Below are positions 1 to 8,860 of a stretch of DNA of 38,740 nucleotides, piece by piece. The DNA lies in the IMG/VR virus record IMGVR_UViG_3300025872_000131, positions 1 to 38,740 of that record; one strand, given 5' to 3'. A program made the translations under genes and the position numbers. The stretch's first letter is position 1. The number at the start of each line of letters is the position of its first letter. The stretch is from a virus. The notes beneath the pieces are model-generated. The model worked only from the letters and a program-made list of their open reading frames with translations, searched no databases and was not told the origin of the DNA.

Positions 1-1224
1 GGTTTTTACGGCAATCCTTCCAGCATCAGCAACCGCTGGCGTTGTGGCATCGTAATAAAACTGATTAAACAAAATACCCGTTCCGGTATTTGTCATTGAA
101 GCCGCATTGCCGCTGTTAGTAAGCTCTAACAAATCCGTTGTGGCTGCTGCTGTTCCTGCTTTTTGTACATCAAGAATGCTTGAAGGCGAACTCGTCCCAA
201 TCCCCAAATTCCCACTCGCATCCAGCGTCATCGCCTGCGTGAAGGTGATAGCGTTACCTGCTGTGCCGGAGGGGGCGGTGAACCATGCGTGACCAGATTC
301 ATTCAGACGGTAGCGCATTGATGCGCCGCCAGTGTATTTGTACCGCCAGTTTGTGTTGTCGTTGTATGCGTTGAACACAGGGCCGTAGTCGCCAACACCA
401 GCGGTCGATGCGGCAAGAGAACCAACAATCGTTTGATCAAGTACTTTCCAGTTATTCCCCCAAGCACTCGGCGTCACCCCAAGGCCGAGGTTGCCGGAGG
501 AGTCGAGGGTTGCTCTGGTTACAGTGCCAGCATTATTTGTTTGCCTGAAATTGAAGCCAATATAGTCAGTAGAAAGGGTGTTTATCGTATCAAGATAACC
601 CTCACCTGTTGATGTTGACATTGCAATGTATTGATTTGCGCTTCCCCTTTTCGCAGCAAGTGTCCCCTCAACAGTCAACTTATAAGCAGGCGAACTCGTC
701 CCAATCCCCACGTCACCCGCAGCCGTGACAACAAAAGGCGTAGAGTCAGGATTAGTCGAATCTTCAACAAGCAAAGCATTGCCTGTGCCGGTTTGTGTAA
801 TCCGTAAGGCATCGCCACTGGACGAACCAGAGATAACGACCCCAGGTTGAACAGTGCCTGTCAACGTAATCGTGTCTGTGGTTGCATCGCCAAGGGTTGT
901 GTTGCCATTGGCCGTTAGCGTGGATGACAAGACAACAGCACCGCTAAACGTAACGTTGCTGGATGCGCTTAAGGTTGTAAACGAACCAGCAGCCGCCAAT
1001 GACTGACCAATGGTCACGCTATTGATCGTTCCCGATCCCGTTAGGTTTCCGCCAAGCGTAAGCGTCTTGCCGCTGCCCACGTTCATGGAAACGCTTGTGC
1101 CGTTCGATGCAAAGATTGCATCAATCGTGTCAAGGTCCGTGTTGAGTTTGTTACCCCAAGTGTCAGTGCTTGCGCCAACTTCGGGTTTGGTCAATCCTAG
1201 ATTTGTGGTCGTGGTATCAGCCAT
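1..1224 (-). CDS. Tail fibre protein, N-terminal part (runs off left edge)
   Basis: This is the N-terminal and central part of a receptor-binding tail fibre; 408 codons are open and the frame leaves the window at base 1. It starts [19 protein letters not shown] followed by [17 protein letters not shown], an N-terminal virion-anchor pattern common in fibres of environmental podoviruses. A low-complexity beta-rich shaft follows, with repeated [10 protein letters not shown]-type motifs ([30 protein letters not shown]). The ATG at 1222-1224 overlaps the upstream stop as TAATG, so translation is probably coupled. Codons 113-155 come from a 127-bp stretch repeated exactly at the right end of the window. 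The distal part encoded by 1-759 probably belongs to an alternative allele; the S74 C-terminus at 37768-38740 is the other continuation. The role is clear from domain style and context; the receptor is unknown. Confidence 0.85.
   Translation of the reverse strand, partial: MADTTTTNLGLTKPEVGASTDTWGNKLNTDLDTIDAIFASNGTSVSMNVGSGKTLTLGGNLTGSGTINSVTIGQSLAAAGSFTTLSASSNVTFSGAVVLSSTLTANGNTTLGDATTDTITLTGTVQPGVVISGSSSGDALRITQTGTGNALLVEDSTNPDSTPFVVTAAGDVGIGTSSPAYKLTVEGTLAAKRGSANQYIAMSTSTGEGYLDTINTLSTDYIGFNFRQTNNAGTVTRATLDSSGNLGLGVTPSAWGNNWKVLDQTIVGSLAASTAGVGDYGPVFNAYNDNTNWRYKYTGGASMRYRLNESGHAWFTAPSGTAGNAITFTQAMTLDASGNLGIGTSSPSSILDVQKAGTAAATTDLLELTNSGNAASMTNTGTGILFNQFYYDATTPAVADAGRIAVKT
760..886. repeat. 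127-bp exact repeat, copy 1 (matches right terminus)
   Basis: This stretch is identical to 38614-38740. Identity stops at once upstream (759 a versus 38613 c), and the flanks share only scattered fibre-module similarity. It encodes fibre residues around [19 protein letters not shown] in the same frame in both copies. The length of exactly 127 and its position flush with the contig end are what a de Bruijn assembler with k=127 leaves at a branching node, so it most likely marks where the circle closes. A genuine module duplicated within one longer fibre cannot be excluded. Confidence 0.9.
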
Positions 1225-2369
1225 TATGCTGCCTCTTTATAGAATGGACTTACAGGTGTCCAAGTTTCACTTGATGGAGACTGTGCGCCCCAAGATTCAT
1301 CGCCAACCACTTGCGGCGTCCATGTTGCGCTGCTTGCAGTTTGATTGCTCCAGGACTCAGCACCAACAGTTTGCTCATCCCATGTTTCAGGGTTAACAGG
1401 CACCGGAATCCATGGCACATAAGGCGAGCAAGTAGATTGCGCTTCAATGTCAGTGGCGCCTGATGCTGTGTAGCACCCAAACGGCTCAACATTTGACGCG
1501 GCAGCAATAAGCGTAATCCCGCCACGATAAGCACGCCCCAAGACGCTAACCGTTGACGTAGCCGCGACGCTAACAAGGCCAAGGCCAATACGATTGCCAA
1601 CTGTGGTAACCGTTGACGCTGCACTAATAGAGACTGCTGCAAGACGTATCTTGGTGCCCGTTGTACTGACAACGGATTGCCCATCAACATTGACAATGCC
1701 CTCAGATACTTCCGACCCTGAAGCACTAACAGTTGACTGCGCAGCAACACTTGTTGCACCTGACGCTGTAATGTTTGCTGATGGCGATGTAAGCGATTGC
1801 GCATTAAGGCTCGTTGCACCTGACGCTGTAATATTGGCTGATGGCGTAACGTCTGAGTCGCCAGTAATTGATGCTTGACCGCCACGCGTTGCGTATCCAA
1901 CTGGCGTAACACTTGCTGATGATGCGATTGAAACGCTAGCTGTCCTGACAAGCCTGCCTGATGGCGAAACGCTTGAAAGCGCTGCAATAGACGTTGCAGC
2001 AAGCTGAACAAATGTGCCGGACGCCGAAACGGACGAACTTGCCGGAATGCTGACAGAACCATCAACATAATCGACGTCACGGCCATAAGTAGTAATGCCA
2101 TAGTCGCCAGTGCCGTAACTCTTAATTCTGTTCGGGACAATGCCCCTGGCAACAACACTAGACTGTGCCGTAACGGAAACTTGCCCGCCACGCGTAACGT
2201 AAGCAGTCGGGCTAACGTTTGCGCTTGCCGCAATCGAAACTTGACCGCCGCGCCTGGCGTAGCCAACAGCGACAACACTGCTGGCTGCGGTGATGCTAAC
2301 TGCGCCGGTAATATAGCCTGGTACGCCATAAGCGCTTTTGCCATAATTACCTGACCCATAACCGATCAT
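1224..2369 (-). CDS. Repetitive beta-structured tail/virion protein
   Basis: The product has 381 residues, built mostly of about a dozen degenerate units of roughly 20-25 residues with the core VSIxAxSSVxxxG (for example [47 protein letters not shown]). A YGxGxYGxxxYG element occurs at the N-terminus ([14 protein letters not shown]) and again near residue 88 ([14 protein letters not shown]). The C-terminus changes to Trp-rich repeats ([30 protein letters not shown]). It lies directly upstream of the fibre gene with TAATG coupling, and its own ATG shares TAATG with the preceding gene. Composition and context suggest an elongated tail-associated or fibre-connector protein; no named family is recognised. 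Because of the repeats a second minus-strand frame stays open across the gene, but it has no independent support. Confidence 0.75.
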   Translation of the reverse strand: MIGYGSGNYGKSAYGVPGYITGAVSITAASSVVAVGYARRGGQVSIAASANVSPTAYVTRGGQVSVTAQSSVVARGIVPNRIKSYGTGDYGITTYGRDVDYVDGSVSIPASSSVSASGTFVQLAATSIAALSSVSPSGRLVRTASVSIASSASVTPVGYATRGGQASITGDSDVTPSANITASGATSLNAQSLTSPSANITASGATSVAAQSTVSASGSEVSEGIVNVDGQSVVSTTGTKIRLAAVSISAASTVTTVGNRIGLGLVSVAATSTVSVLGRAYRGGITLIAAASNVEPFGCYTASGATDIEAQSTCSPYVPWIPVPVNPETWDEQTVGAESWSNQTASSATWTPQVVGDESWGAQSPSSETWTPVSPFYKEAA

Positions 2370-2755
2370 TAGTCAAGCGACAAGTCAAAGTCGCCAGCAT
2401 TGAATCGAAACACGTCGTTCGTGCCAATAGCCTTTGACGCAGTAAGCTGACCAACGGCAAGCATGTTGCCTGACGTTGATGCGTCATACAAAGCTGTATG
2501 CGTTATTGTTCCCCATGACCCTGTGGCCGTAGGGAACTCAACGTTTGCCGTATTGGTTGCCGTATTGGTGGAAACAGTAAACGCCATAGATTGGCGCAGA
2601 TAACCGTTACCCGATACTTCGTTGCTTGAACCTGACTCGCCAGGGTCAGCGGTAAAAAGACCGACGTAAATTGTTGTTGGTGCCGTATAGGCTGAACCGC
2701 CAAACACATGAGCCAACACTTTATTTTCAAGATAGTCACTGAATGAATTAGCCAT
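2369..2755 (-). CDS. Conserved phage structural protein (tail/fibre-associated)
   Basis: The product has 128 residues starting MANSFSDYLENKVLAHVFGG and continuing SAYTAPTTIYVGLFTADPGE. This resembles a widespread small phage family with the pattern LxNxxLxHxxGxxAYTAPxTxYVxLFT, usually found next to tail fibre or adaptor genes. The rest is Thr/Ala/Ser-rich and probably beta-structured (GNGYLRQSMAFTV, HTALYDASTSGNMLAVGQLT). It sits between the adaptor and the repetitive tail protein, ending in TAATG with the next gene. A role in the virion tail is likely from context; the precise function is unknown. Confidence 0.75.
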   Translation of the reverse strand: MANSFSDYLENKVLAHVFGGSAYTAPTTIYVGLFTADPGESGSSNEVSGNGYLRQSMAFTVSTNTATNTANVEFPTATGSWGTITHTALYDASTSGNMLAVGQLTASKAIGTNDVFRFNAGDFDLSLD

Positions 2756-2758
2756 ACA

Positions 2759-3382
2759 TTACCCCAAAGGTTTTGCCCGGACGCGTGGCGTGGTTCCTGA
2801 ATAATTGGACCGGGCTTCTGATGCCGCCAACTGTTCCATGCCTTTGGCGTAAAGGCCAGCCCATGTGGCAATTCGCGCATCATCTTGCAGATAAGGCGCG
2901 GCTTGCAACAATGAGCCGTACAAGTAAAGGTCAGGATGATTCCCTAGAATCCAATTCGTTGTGTTTGAGTCAGATAGCGCAGGCACTTCCTTGTAATACG
3001 TCATCTGAACCGTAAATTCGCCTGATGGCGTTGGAACAAACCTTAACGTTTCGCCAATGATTGTGTAGTAACGAGGCGTCCCTGTAGCCGAAAAGTAACG
3101 CGTAAATATGTCATCAGCCTGTTCGTCGCTGAGGAATTCCAACTTGGTTGGCGTCGTTGTCAGAATGATCATGTTCTCCATTTGGAGAAAGTCATTCGGC
3201 AATTGCGTGTACTCGGCATCAATGACAGCGTTAGCGCGTACGATCATTTGCCTCGTGCGCAACGTCCTGTTGAATTCGGCTTCCGCCAGTGTAATGAAGT
3301 CGGGAATAACAGACGTCAAGTCGGATCGGTTAAGCCAATCACCGATAGACGTCTTGAGTTGTGAAAACGTTGAAAGTGCCAT
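2759..3382 (-). CDS. Head-tail adaptor protein (SU10 adaptor-like)
   Basis: The 207-residue protein starts MALSTFSQLKTSIGDWLNRS with DLTSVIPDFITLAEAEFNRTLR following. This matches the opening of podovirus adaptor proteins of the SU10 type, a helical N-terminus followed by LAEAExNRxLRxRxM. Such adaptors form a ring below the portal and connect it to the nozzle. Later text includes FVPTPSGEFTVQMTYYKEVPALSD and NWILGNHPDLYLYGSLLQAAP, both typical of the family. The ATG follows the stop of the upstream glycosyltransferase directly (TAGATG). Its place among capsid and tail genes supports the call. Confidence 0.8.
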   Translation of the reverse strand: MALSTFSQLKTSIGDWLNRSDLTSVIPDFITLAEAEFNRTLRTRQMIVRANAVIDAEYTQLPNDFLQMENMIILTTTPTKLEFLSDEQADDIFTRYFSATGTPRYYTIIGETLRFVPTPSGEFTVQMTYYKEVPALSDSNTTNWILGNHPDLYLYGSLLQAAPYLQDDARIATWAGLYAKGMEQLAASEARSNYSGTTPRVRAKPLG

Positions 3383-4093
3383 CTAGGCAGCGTCCTTTTT
3401 GCGAAGTTCGGTCTTCAGACCGATAGATGCGCGATACGCGTCTTCTTGCGGACGGATTGCCCAGGTGTGCTGATGCTTGTATTCCCAGGTTCCAATGTGT
3501 CCAATGTGTTTGGACAGGTCATGATCAATATACAACGGAATCTGATTGTCGCGCAATAACTTGCAAAAGTATATGTCTTCGCCCATGTAACCCTTAGCCG
3601 CCACATCCCATGGCGTAGCGAACCACGGCATCTCAATGGCGCGAAACACGTTTGTATCAACCATCATCACGCCAGTGCCCACAGCGTCTACTTGTTCAAC
3701 GCCCGTGTCATGCTCGCCGGTATAGACAGGCACCTTGCGTTGGGTTTCTGGATCATAGTTCGCCGCCGTCGGCCCTACTGGCATTCGCCTGCGCGGGCAG
3801 TTGGCAGCAACAACGAGTAAGTCGCGGTCAAGCAACTGCTTAATCGTATCCTGCGGGAAACGCATATCGCTATCGATAAACAACACCACGTCAGCGTTGT
3901 TTTCCATGGCGGTCATGACCAATTCTGAACGCTGGCTTACAAGCAACGTCCCCTTGGAAATGTTGACGTTTACTGCGTCATTTGGATGGTTTGCCACATG
4001 AAACGCCACAGCGTTTACAAGGTCAAACGCAAAGTCTGAATGCACTTCGTCCCTCGCAGGGACGCACACACTAATAATTCGTTTCTTATCCAT
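3383..4093 (-). CDS. Glycosyltransferase-like protein (GT-A fold) in the head gene cluster
   Basis: The product has 236 residues from the ATG at 4091-4093, which overlaps the upstream stop as TGATG; a GTG one codon earlier is less likely. It begins with a Rossmann-like strand (IISVCVPARDEVHSDFAFDL). A DxD-type nucleotide-sugar/metal motif appears in DVVLFIDSDMRFPQDTI near residue 75. A later GYMGEDIYFCKLLRDN resembles the acceptor-side acidic motif of GT2-type enzymes. A sugar-transfer role is inferred from these motifs; donor and acceptor are unknown. Its place between capsid and adaptor genes is unusual and suggests a moron inserted in the late operon, or an enzyme that acts on virion proteins. 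Confidence 0.75.
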   Translation of the reverse strand: MDKKRIISVCVPARDEVHSDFAFDLVNAVAFHVANHPNDAVNVNISKGTLLVSQRSELVMTAMENNADVVLFIDSDMRFPQDTIKQLLDRDLLVVAANCPRRRMPVGPTAANYDPETQRKVPVYTGEHDTGVEQVDAVGTGVMMVDTNVFRAIEMPWFATPWDVAAKGYMGEDIYFCKLLRDNQIPLYIDHDLSKHIGHIGTWEYKHQHTWAIRPQEDAYRASIGLKTELRKKDAA

Positions 4094-4413
4094 CACACCC
4101 TTCCTGGTCGAGTCCTGAAAAATCGGTTATCGGGATCATTGAGCCACTTCTTGAAATCTTTTTCTGTGCGCGTGATGCCCTTGCTCACCAAGTCCATGTA
4201 GATGTTCATGGGGATGGATGCAACCTGTACGCCAAGACCTTCACCGTTCCACCTGGCGCGTTCGTCAATCGATGCGAACTCTGCCTTGTTGGTCTCAACG
4301 ATAGGTGTTGCGTCTTGAATCGTTTCAATCACCGCTGTGTCTGTGGCCTCGTCGTAATGCCAAATGCGCGTTAGGCCAAGAAGTGGATCATGCTCGAAAA
4401 GTTTTGATTCCAT
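4093..4413 (-). CDS. Conserved phage protein of unknown function (downstream of capsid)
   Basis: The 106-residue protein has no recognised domain. It begins MESKLFEHDPLLGLTRIWHY and ends with FKKWLNDPDNRFFRTRPGRV. This C-terminal pattern recurs in conserved hypothetical proteins of environmental podoviruses, often next to the major capsid gene; that is recall, not a search result. The stop overlaps the next ATG as TGATG. It is separated from the capsid gene by a 41-base gap holding a stem-loop, so its expression may be lower than capsid. A virion or assembly role is possible from context only. Confidence 0.7.
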   Translation of the reverse strand: MESKLFEHDPLLGLTRIWHYDEATDTAVIETIQDATPIVETNKAEFASIDERARWNGEGLGVQVASIPMNIYMDLVSKGITRTEKDFKKWLNDPDNRFFRTRPGRV

Positions 4414-4414
4414 G

Positions 4415-4442
4415 TGAAAACGGGAGCGTTTCCGCCCCCGTT
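4415..4442 (-). terminator. Stem-loop after capsid gene (attenuator or weak terminator)
   Basis: Read on the minus strand, AACGGGGGCG is followed by a GAAA tetraloop and CGCTCCCGTT, then TTTTC. The 10-bp arms pair with one mismatch. It lies between the capsid stop (4455) and the next ATG (4413). A GC-rich GAAA hairpin with a short T-run here would either stop part of the transcripts or protect the 3' end of capsid mRNA, raising capsid yield relative to downstream genes. Confidence 0.6.
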
Positions 4443-4454
4443 CCTTGTTGCTGG

Positions 4455-5414
4455 TTAGGTCGAAAGGTCAGCCGCCAAACCGTGTGCTTTCTCGTTGTAG
4501 ATGGCAAGGCCATATTCTGCGAGGAGCAAGCGCTTTTCAGCATCGCCCGTTGTTGCAAGCTCAACTTGCTGGAACGGACGAAGGAAATGCACACCGGCGT
4601 AGTCAGGTGACAGCACAAACGCGTCACGATCACGCTGGAAACGGTTAGGAACGATGTTGACTTGTCCAAAGTCACCAACATACACATCAGCGGCGCCAAT
4701 GATCTGCGCTTGCTTACCAGCAGGCACATCACGATAGCGCGTTGCGATACCGTTGAAGCCAGAAACAACTTGCTTGTTCTTGGCACCAACCATCACAATC
4801 GAAGGATCGCCGCCCTGCTCCCACACTTTCTGAAGCACATTCTTGAGAATGGTTTCAGTGAATGCGCGGGTTACGCCATCGCTGCGATCATCGTTAGGCA
4901 GCGTGGTGTAAGAGGGATCAGCACCGTTCGTACCCTTGTCGGTGTTGGTCTTAATGAACGCGAGCAACGATCCGGTCTTTTGGGCCGTTGTCGAGTCACC
5001 AGCGGATGCTGCCTGGTTGGCTAGCATGATGGTTTCCATATCGCGCTTCAGTTCAGCCGCACGCTTTGCCAACTGGTAGGCCAATTCTGACTTGCGGCCT
5101 GCTTTATTGACAGCTTCAACCGTACCAGAAATCACCACAGTCTTACGGCTGATCTGTGTGTAATTGGTCAGTTGAACGGTTGGCGTTACAGCGTCATACG
5201 TCGAAATGTCATCACCTTGCAGTTGCGCGTTTGCGGTGGTGTTGTCCGCCAACGTGTCTGTCTGCCACTGGAACAGCGTGTTGCTAGCTGTGCCGCGTCC
5301 AATGTTGTTCATGAACGGTGTGGTTTCAGGGCTGATGTTGTAAATCTGATTGCTCAAATCCTCACGAATACCCTTTGCAGAGTAAGTGAGGAAGGTGTTT
5401 GATGCGATAGTCAT
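4455..5414 (-). CDS. Major capsid protein (SU10 type, DUF5309-like)
   Basis: The product has 319 residues, near the usual length for an HK97-fold capsid protein of this group. Diagnostic text includes FLTYSAKGIREDLSNQIYNI, SPETTPFMNNIGRG, NYTQISRKTVVISGTVEAVN, KAGRKSELAYQLAKRAAELK and the preceding FQWQTDTLAD. Together these match the SU10 major capsid family. The C-terminal region includes VYVGDFGQVNIVPNRF and HFLRPFQQVELATTGDAEKR, typical of the P-domain end of such proteins. It follows the scaffold gene and has a good ribosome site (AAAGGAAACCCAA before ATG). It builds the icosahedral shell. Confidence is high. Confidence 0.93.
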   Translation of the reverse strand: MTIASNTFLTYSAKGIREDLSNQIYNISPETTPFMNNIGRGTASNTLFQWQTDTLADNTTANAQLQGDDISTYDAVTPTVQLTNYTQISRKTVVISGTVEAVNKAGRKSELAYQLAKRAAELKRDMETIMLANQAASAGDSTTAQKTGSLLAFIKTNTDKGTNGADPSYTTLPNDDRSDGVTRAFTETILKNVLQKVWEQGGDPSIVMVGAKNKQVVSGFNGIATRYRDVPAGKQAQIIGAADVYVGDFGQVNIVPNRFQRDRDAFVLSPDYAGVHFLRPFQQVELATTGDAEKRLLLAEYGLAIYNEKAHGLAADLST

Positions 5415-5425
5415 TTGGGTTTCCT

Positions 5426-6442
5426 TTAGATGAGATGTTCAAACAGTTTGGCAGCGTCACGGACGTTGCCGGTTTTTGCAAGGCGCTGTTTGGCTCGGAC
5501 TACTTCACTCGTGGAAACTTTGGCGGACTTAGGGTTACCAGGTGCAATGACTTTGGACTGCTGTACGGTTGGCGGCTTAGGCTTGATCGTTGCCTGTTTG
5601 GCCGTAATCCTGTCGTATAGCATTGCTTTACGAAGTAACTTGACAACGCGGTGATCAGCCACGCCCTTCAAATCATCTTCCTGAAAGCCTTCCTTCAAAC
5701 CAAATTCAATCAAAGCCGCCTTTTCGGATTTGGCCGTATCAGCGTTCTTCCATTCAGGTATGGCCTCCACAAGAAGTTGTGCTTCTTGCTCAAGCCTGGC
5801 TTTCATTGATCGTTGCACTTCGGCCTGCTGCAACTGATTTAAGCGTTGGAGTTCGGCTTGTGATGCTGCCAATTTCTCGTTGCGCTGACGTTGCAACTCG
5901 GTTTGCCGCACCCATTCGATTGGATCGTCCCTGTATAGACTCTCCATATCAATCGGGTTTTCCTGCTGCTGTTGGATTTGCTGTTGCAAAGCCGTAAGCA
6001 ATTGAGCGTAAGTTTGCCGCTCTTCACGCACTGCGTTCAGCTCGGCTTCAGCGGCCTTGCGCTGTTCAGCCAATGCTTGCGTTTTGCGTGTGTAGTCAGC
6101 CGTTCGCTGGTAGCCGTTGATCAACTCATTGAGTTCAACCTCTTGTTCTTTGCCATCAATCTTGACGGTGAACTTTGGTGGCTCGCTGGATTGCTCTGAC
6201 TCTTGAGCGTCTTCGTCTGACTCGCTCGATGCTTCAACGTCTTCGGACCCTTCGCCTTGCTCTTCCGCGTCTGTCTCTACATCGCCAACATCATCGGATT
6301 CAGCTTGCGCTTCATCCGTTTGCGCCTTGGCTTCTGTCTGTTCTCCGGGTTCGGCAAACATCGACTCAAAGGCTTTGGCGGCTTCCGCCACCGTCATCCC
6401 CGCTGTGCTTTCGCTTTCAACGGTTGCTAAATTCTCACTCAT
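5426..6442 (-). CDS. Capsid scaffolding protein
   Basis: The 338-residue protein lies directly upstream of the major capsid gene, the classic scaffold position. Residues 30-95 are very acidic (runs of E, D, S and Q such as DVGDVETDAEEQGEGSEDVE). A segment around 95-125 follows (KFTVKIDGKEQEVELNELIN), a small motif common in phage scaffolds of this type. A long Gln/Glu/Arg-rich coiled coil spans about 130-220 (AEQRKAAEAELNAVREERQT). The C-terminus is basic with KPKPPTVQQSKV and RLAKTGNVRDAAKLFEHLI. It would direct procapsid assembly and be lost on maturation. Composition and position make this secure even without sequence-level homology. Confidence 0.88.
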   Translation of the reverse strand: MSENLATVESESTAGMTVAEAAKAFESMFAEPGEQTEAKAQTDEAQAESDDVGDVETDAEEQGEGSEDVEASSESDEDAQESEQSSEPPKFTVKIDGKEQEVELNELINGYQRTADYTRKTQALAEQRKAAEAELNAVREERQTYAQLLTALQQQIQQQQENPIDMESLYRDDPIEWVRQTELQRQRNEKLAASQAELQRLNQLQQAEVQRSMKARLEQEAQLLVEAIPEWKNADTAKSEKAALIEFGLKEGFQEDDLKGVADHRVVKLLRKAMLYDRITAKQATIKPKPPTVQQSKVIAPGNPKSAKVSTSEVVRAKQRLAKTGNVRDAAKLFEHLI

Positions 6443-6455
6443 TTATTGCGCTCCA

Positions 6456-6716
6456 TCAAGTTTTGGTCAGTTTCCGTTGGCGATCAGCCGCCATGCGGGT
6501 CAACGTACCGCTGGTTATCACGCTTCCAAAGTAGGTCTGAAGACGGTCCATGGCTTTAAAATCATGAAAGATTGCCTCTCGATGCTTGGCATCTTCCGAG
6601 TGCGTCCACTCTTCAAACAATGACTCTCTAATCTGCTGCCACGCTTCCTGATAAAGCGTGGAGTTGATAATTCGTTCGGCTTCCTGTGCGCGTCGTATTT
6701 TTTCGTCGTTTGTCAT
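6456..6716 (-). CDS. Small helical phage protein between portal and scaffold
   Basis: The product has 86 residues and is mostly charged and helical (MTNDEKIRRAQEAERIINST, REAIFHDFKAMDRLQTYFGS). No family is assigned. Its ATG overlaps the portal stop by four bases (ATGA), so it is translated with the portal gene. Short helical proteins at this position are common in podoviruses of this type; a structural or assembly function is possible but cannot be read from the sequence. Confidence 0.75.
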   Translation of the reverse strand: MTNDEKIRRAQEAERIINSTLYQEAWQQIRESLFEEWTHSEDAKHREAIFHDFKAMDRLQTYFGSVITSGTLTRMAADRQRKLTKT

Positions 6717-8857
6717 TGCATGGGTTGCGCCGCTGTAACGGCTTGTTGGGCTTGGTTGATGGCTTGCATTTGCATCCGTTCACGATCCATTGCCACTTTG
6801 GCGTCAATCTCTGCCTGTGTTGCCGCCAAGTTAACTTGATACTTTAACTCCATTTCCTGGCGTTTCAGGATGCCATCTTGCGCTATACGATCACGCTCAC
6901 GGTCATCAGCGCGGATCATCTTCTCGCGCTCAAGGGCAAGCTCGGCGGCTTTCTTTTGAATGTCAGCCTGAATCGATTGAATCTGAACTTGCGCCAAGGC
7001 TTGCGTTGGGTCGGGTTGCGGTGGTTGCTGTGGCGGTGCGTAATCCATCGGCAATTGGTTAAAAAACTGCGACGAGTCTTTGTATCCCGCCATCTCAACT
7101 AACTTGGTGAGCGTATTTGCGTACTGACCCATGGTGACTAAGGGGTTGTTTGGCCCAAGCGTTTGGAGTAACTGTTCTTGCTTGCCGGCAATGGCTTGCA
7201 AGAATTGAATCTTTTCATCAATGCCGCCCGTACCAAGGCCAACGTTCACGCTTACGTCCATCGAGGCATCCCAACCGCGTGGGTCGATCTGCACCCACTG
7301 ATTGCGCAAGCGAATGACGCGTGGCTTGTCTTGATGCTGCGTAATCAAACGCAACAAACCTTTGAACAAACGCTTCATGCCGATTTCAGAGAACACGCGA
7401 GCAATCAACTCAATGTGTTGCTGCGCGGCTTGAACGGTGGCTTGTACCGCCAACTTAGTTGTCGATTGCAGTGCGTCGGCATTTAGACCCATGGAGGCTT
7501 TGGACATGCCAGTGCGTGCCTCTTTCACCTGGTCCATGTACTCCATCATCGGGAATGCCTGACCGCCAACAAATGGTGTGGTGAACGGCTGCACCATACC
7601 CGGCGCACGCATTCTAATAATGGCGCCGTTCTCGTTATTCAGCACGTCGTCAAGATTGACCTGGCCTTCAACAACGCCTGTGCGCGGATGAATGGATTGC
7701 GCCAATGAATCAAGCATATTGCGCAAAATCACTGACTTGATGCGCTGAATGTCCATGGTTACATCAGCCGTGGACATACCAAAAAGTGTGTGAGGCTCAG
7801 GATCAGGACAGAAATAAGCAAAAGGCACATCATCAGCCGGATCATTGGCAACAATCTTGTAGGACGGACCCATGGTGCAAATCTTGCGAAGTTCCGCCAC
7901 ACCATCACCGTCTTGATCAAGCCTTATATAACTTTCTGTGTAAAGCACACGGCGTTGCGCAGGATTGTTGGCGGATTCGCCAAACATCATTTGTGCGGGA
8001 TTACGCGCAATGCGCTCAATGTTTGTGTCAAGTTCGTCTTCGCCTGTGTTGGACTCAACCAACTCTTGGTCATAGCCCATGGCAACAAGCTCAGACACGG
8101 TGGCAAGCTTCCTATGCGCCACAATGTCTGCGTCTTCGAGCGTTCGCGCTCTACGGTCAACGATAAATTCTTCAGGTGCCAGGCTTTCAACGCGGAAACG
8201 CTTAGTGATGACTTTGCGGCTCACGGTTACGTCGTGAATCATCACGGTTGGCGTCAGTTGCTGGCCGCTTAATGGATCAATCACGGGCGGCGGTGCTGAA
8301 GGGTCTTCGGCAGACATTAAGTCAACCATCTCAACGCCTTCCTGACCAAGAATCAACGACAGTTGCGCATCATCAAGTCCCGTGTAGTTTTCATTCTTGA
8401 TTTCAATGTGCTCATCAACCCACCACTTGCAAACACCTGTCTTGCGCACCAAGGCGTCCTTGAAGATGGAGTGAAACAGCACAAAGCCATTGTTGTCTTC
8501 GTTCAAGATATAGCGCACATAGTCCGTGGCCTGCTCTGCCATCGGCGCATCTTCCATGCTACGCGGCACATACTGAACAACGTTCTCGGATGAGAAGAAA
8601 ATGCGCATGAGGCTCGGCAAAATGGCCTGCACTGTGTCGCGCACATCCATTGATACAACCTGGCTGCGCCCCTCTTCTTCATCGCCAAATGGATCGCCAA
8701 AATAGTATTCCGTGGCGCGGGCGCGAAGATTGCCAATCTCTAAATCAATGAAATTGGTAGCGTCAACAAGTTCAGCCGCAACAATGGCTTGAACTTCAGT
8801 CTCGTCCATAGGTTCGCCGGACTTGATGCCGGTAGCAAGGTTCATTTCAACGTCCAT
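6713..8857 (-). CDS. Portal protein
   Basis: The protein has 714 residues, the usual size of large podovirus (P22/SU10-like) portals. The N-terminal half has hallmarks of this family: RARATEYYFGDPFGDEEEGR, SMDVRDTVQAILPSLMRIFF, SSENVVQYVPRS, and FKDALVRKTGVCKWWVDE. The middle has FAYFCPDPEPHTLFGMSTAD and IQRIKSVILRNMLDSLAQ, matching the wing/clip region. The C-terminus (about 600-714) is a Gln/Arg/Glu-rich coiled coil that may form a barrel. It makes the dodecameric DNA channel at the capsid vertex. ATG at 8855-8857 is preceded by the upstream stop; an in-frame ATG four codons later is also possible. Confidence 0.93.
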   Translation of the reverse strand: MDVEMNLATGIKSGEPMDETEVQAIVAAELVDATNFIDLEIGNLRARATEYYFGDPFGDEEEGRSQVVSMDVRDTVQAILPSLMRIFFSSENVVQYVPRSMEDAPMAEQATDYVRYILNEDNNGFVLFHSIFKDALVRKTGVCKWWVDEHIEIKNENYTGLDDAQLSLILGQEGVEMVDLMSAEDPSAPPPVIDPLSGQQLTPTVMIHDVTVSRKVITKRFRVESLAPEEFIVDRRARTLEDADIVAHRKLATVSELVAMGYDQELVESNTGEDELDTNIERIARNPAQMMFGESANNPAQRRVLYTESYIRLDQDGDGVAELRKICTMGPSYKIVANDPADDVPFAYFCPDPEPHTLFGMSTADVTMDIQRIKSVILRNMLDSLAQSIHPRTGVVEGQVNLDDVLNNENGAIIRMRAPGMVQPFTTPFVGGQAFPMMEYMDQVKEARTGMSKASMGLNADALQSTTKLAVQATVQAAQQHIELIARVFSEIGMKRLFKGLLRLITQHQDKPRVIRLRNQWVQIDPRGWDASMDVSVNVGLGTGGIDEKIQFLQAIAGKQEQLLQTLGPNNPLVTMGQYANTLTKLVEMAGYKDSSQFFNQLPMDYAPPQQPPQPDPTQALAQVQIQSIQADIQKKAAELALEREKMIRADDRERDRIAQDGILKRQEMELKYQVNLAATQAEIDAKVAMDRERMQMQAINQAQQAVTAAQPMQ

Positions 8858-8860
8858 AGT

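Noticed and set aside
1-1224. Diversity-generating retroelement acting on the fibre
   Set aside because: No reverse transcriptase or template repeat is present, and the fibre difference is block replacement rather than A-specific changes.
1250-2359. 369-residue open frame inside the repetitive tail protein
   Set aside because: It overlaps almost entirely with the 381-residue gene, has a composition of repeated Arg/Gln/Leu shadows and no coupling to neighbours; openness is caused by the repetitive codons.
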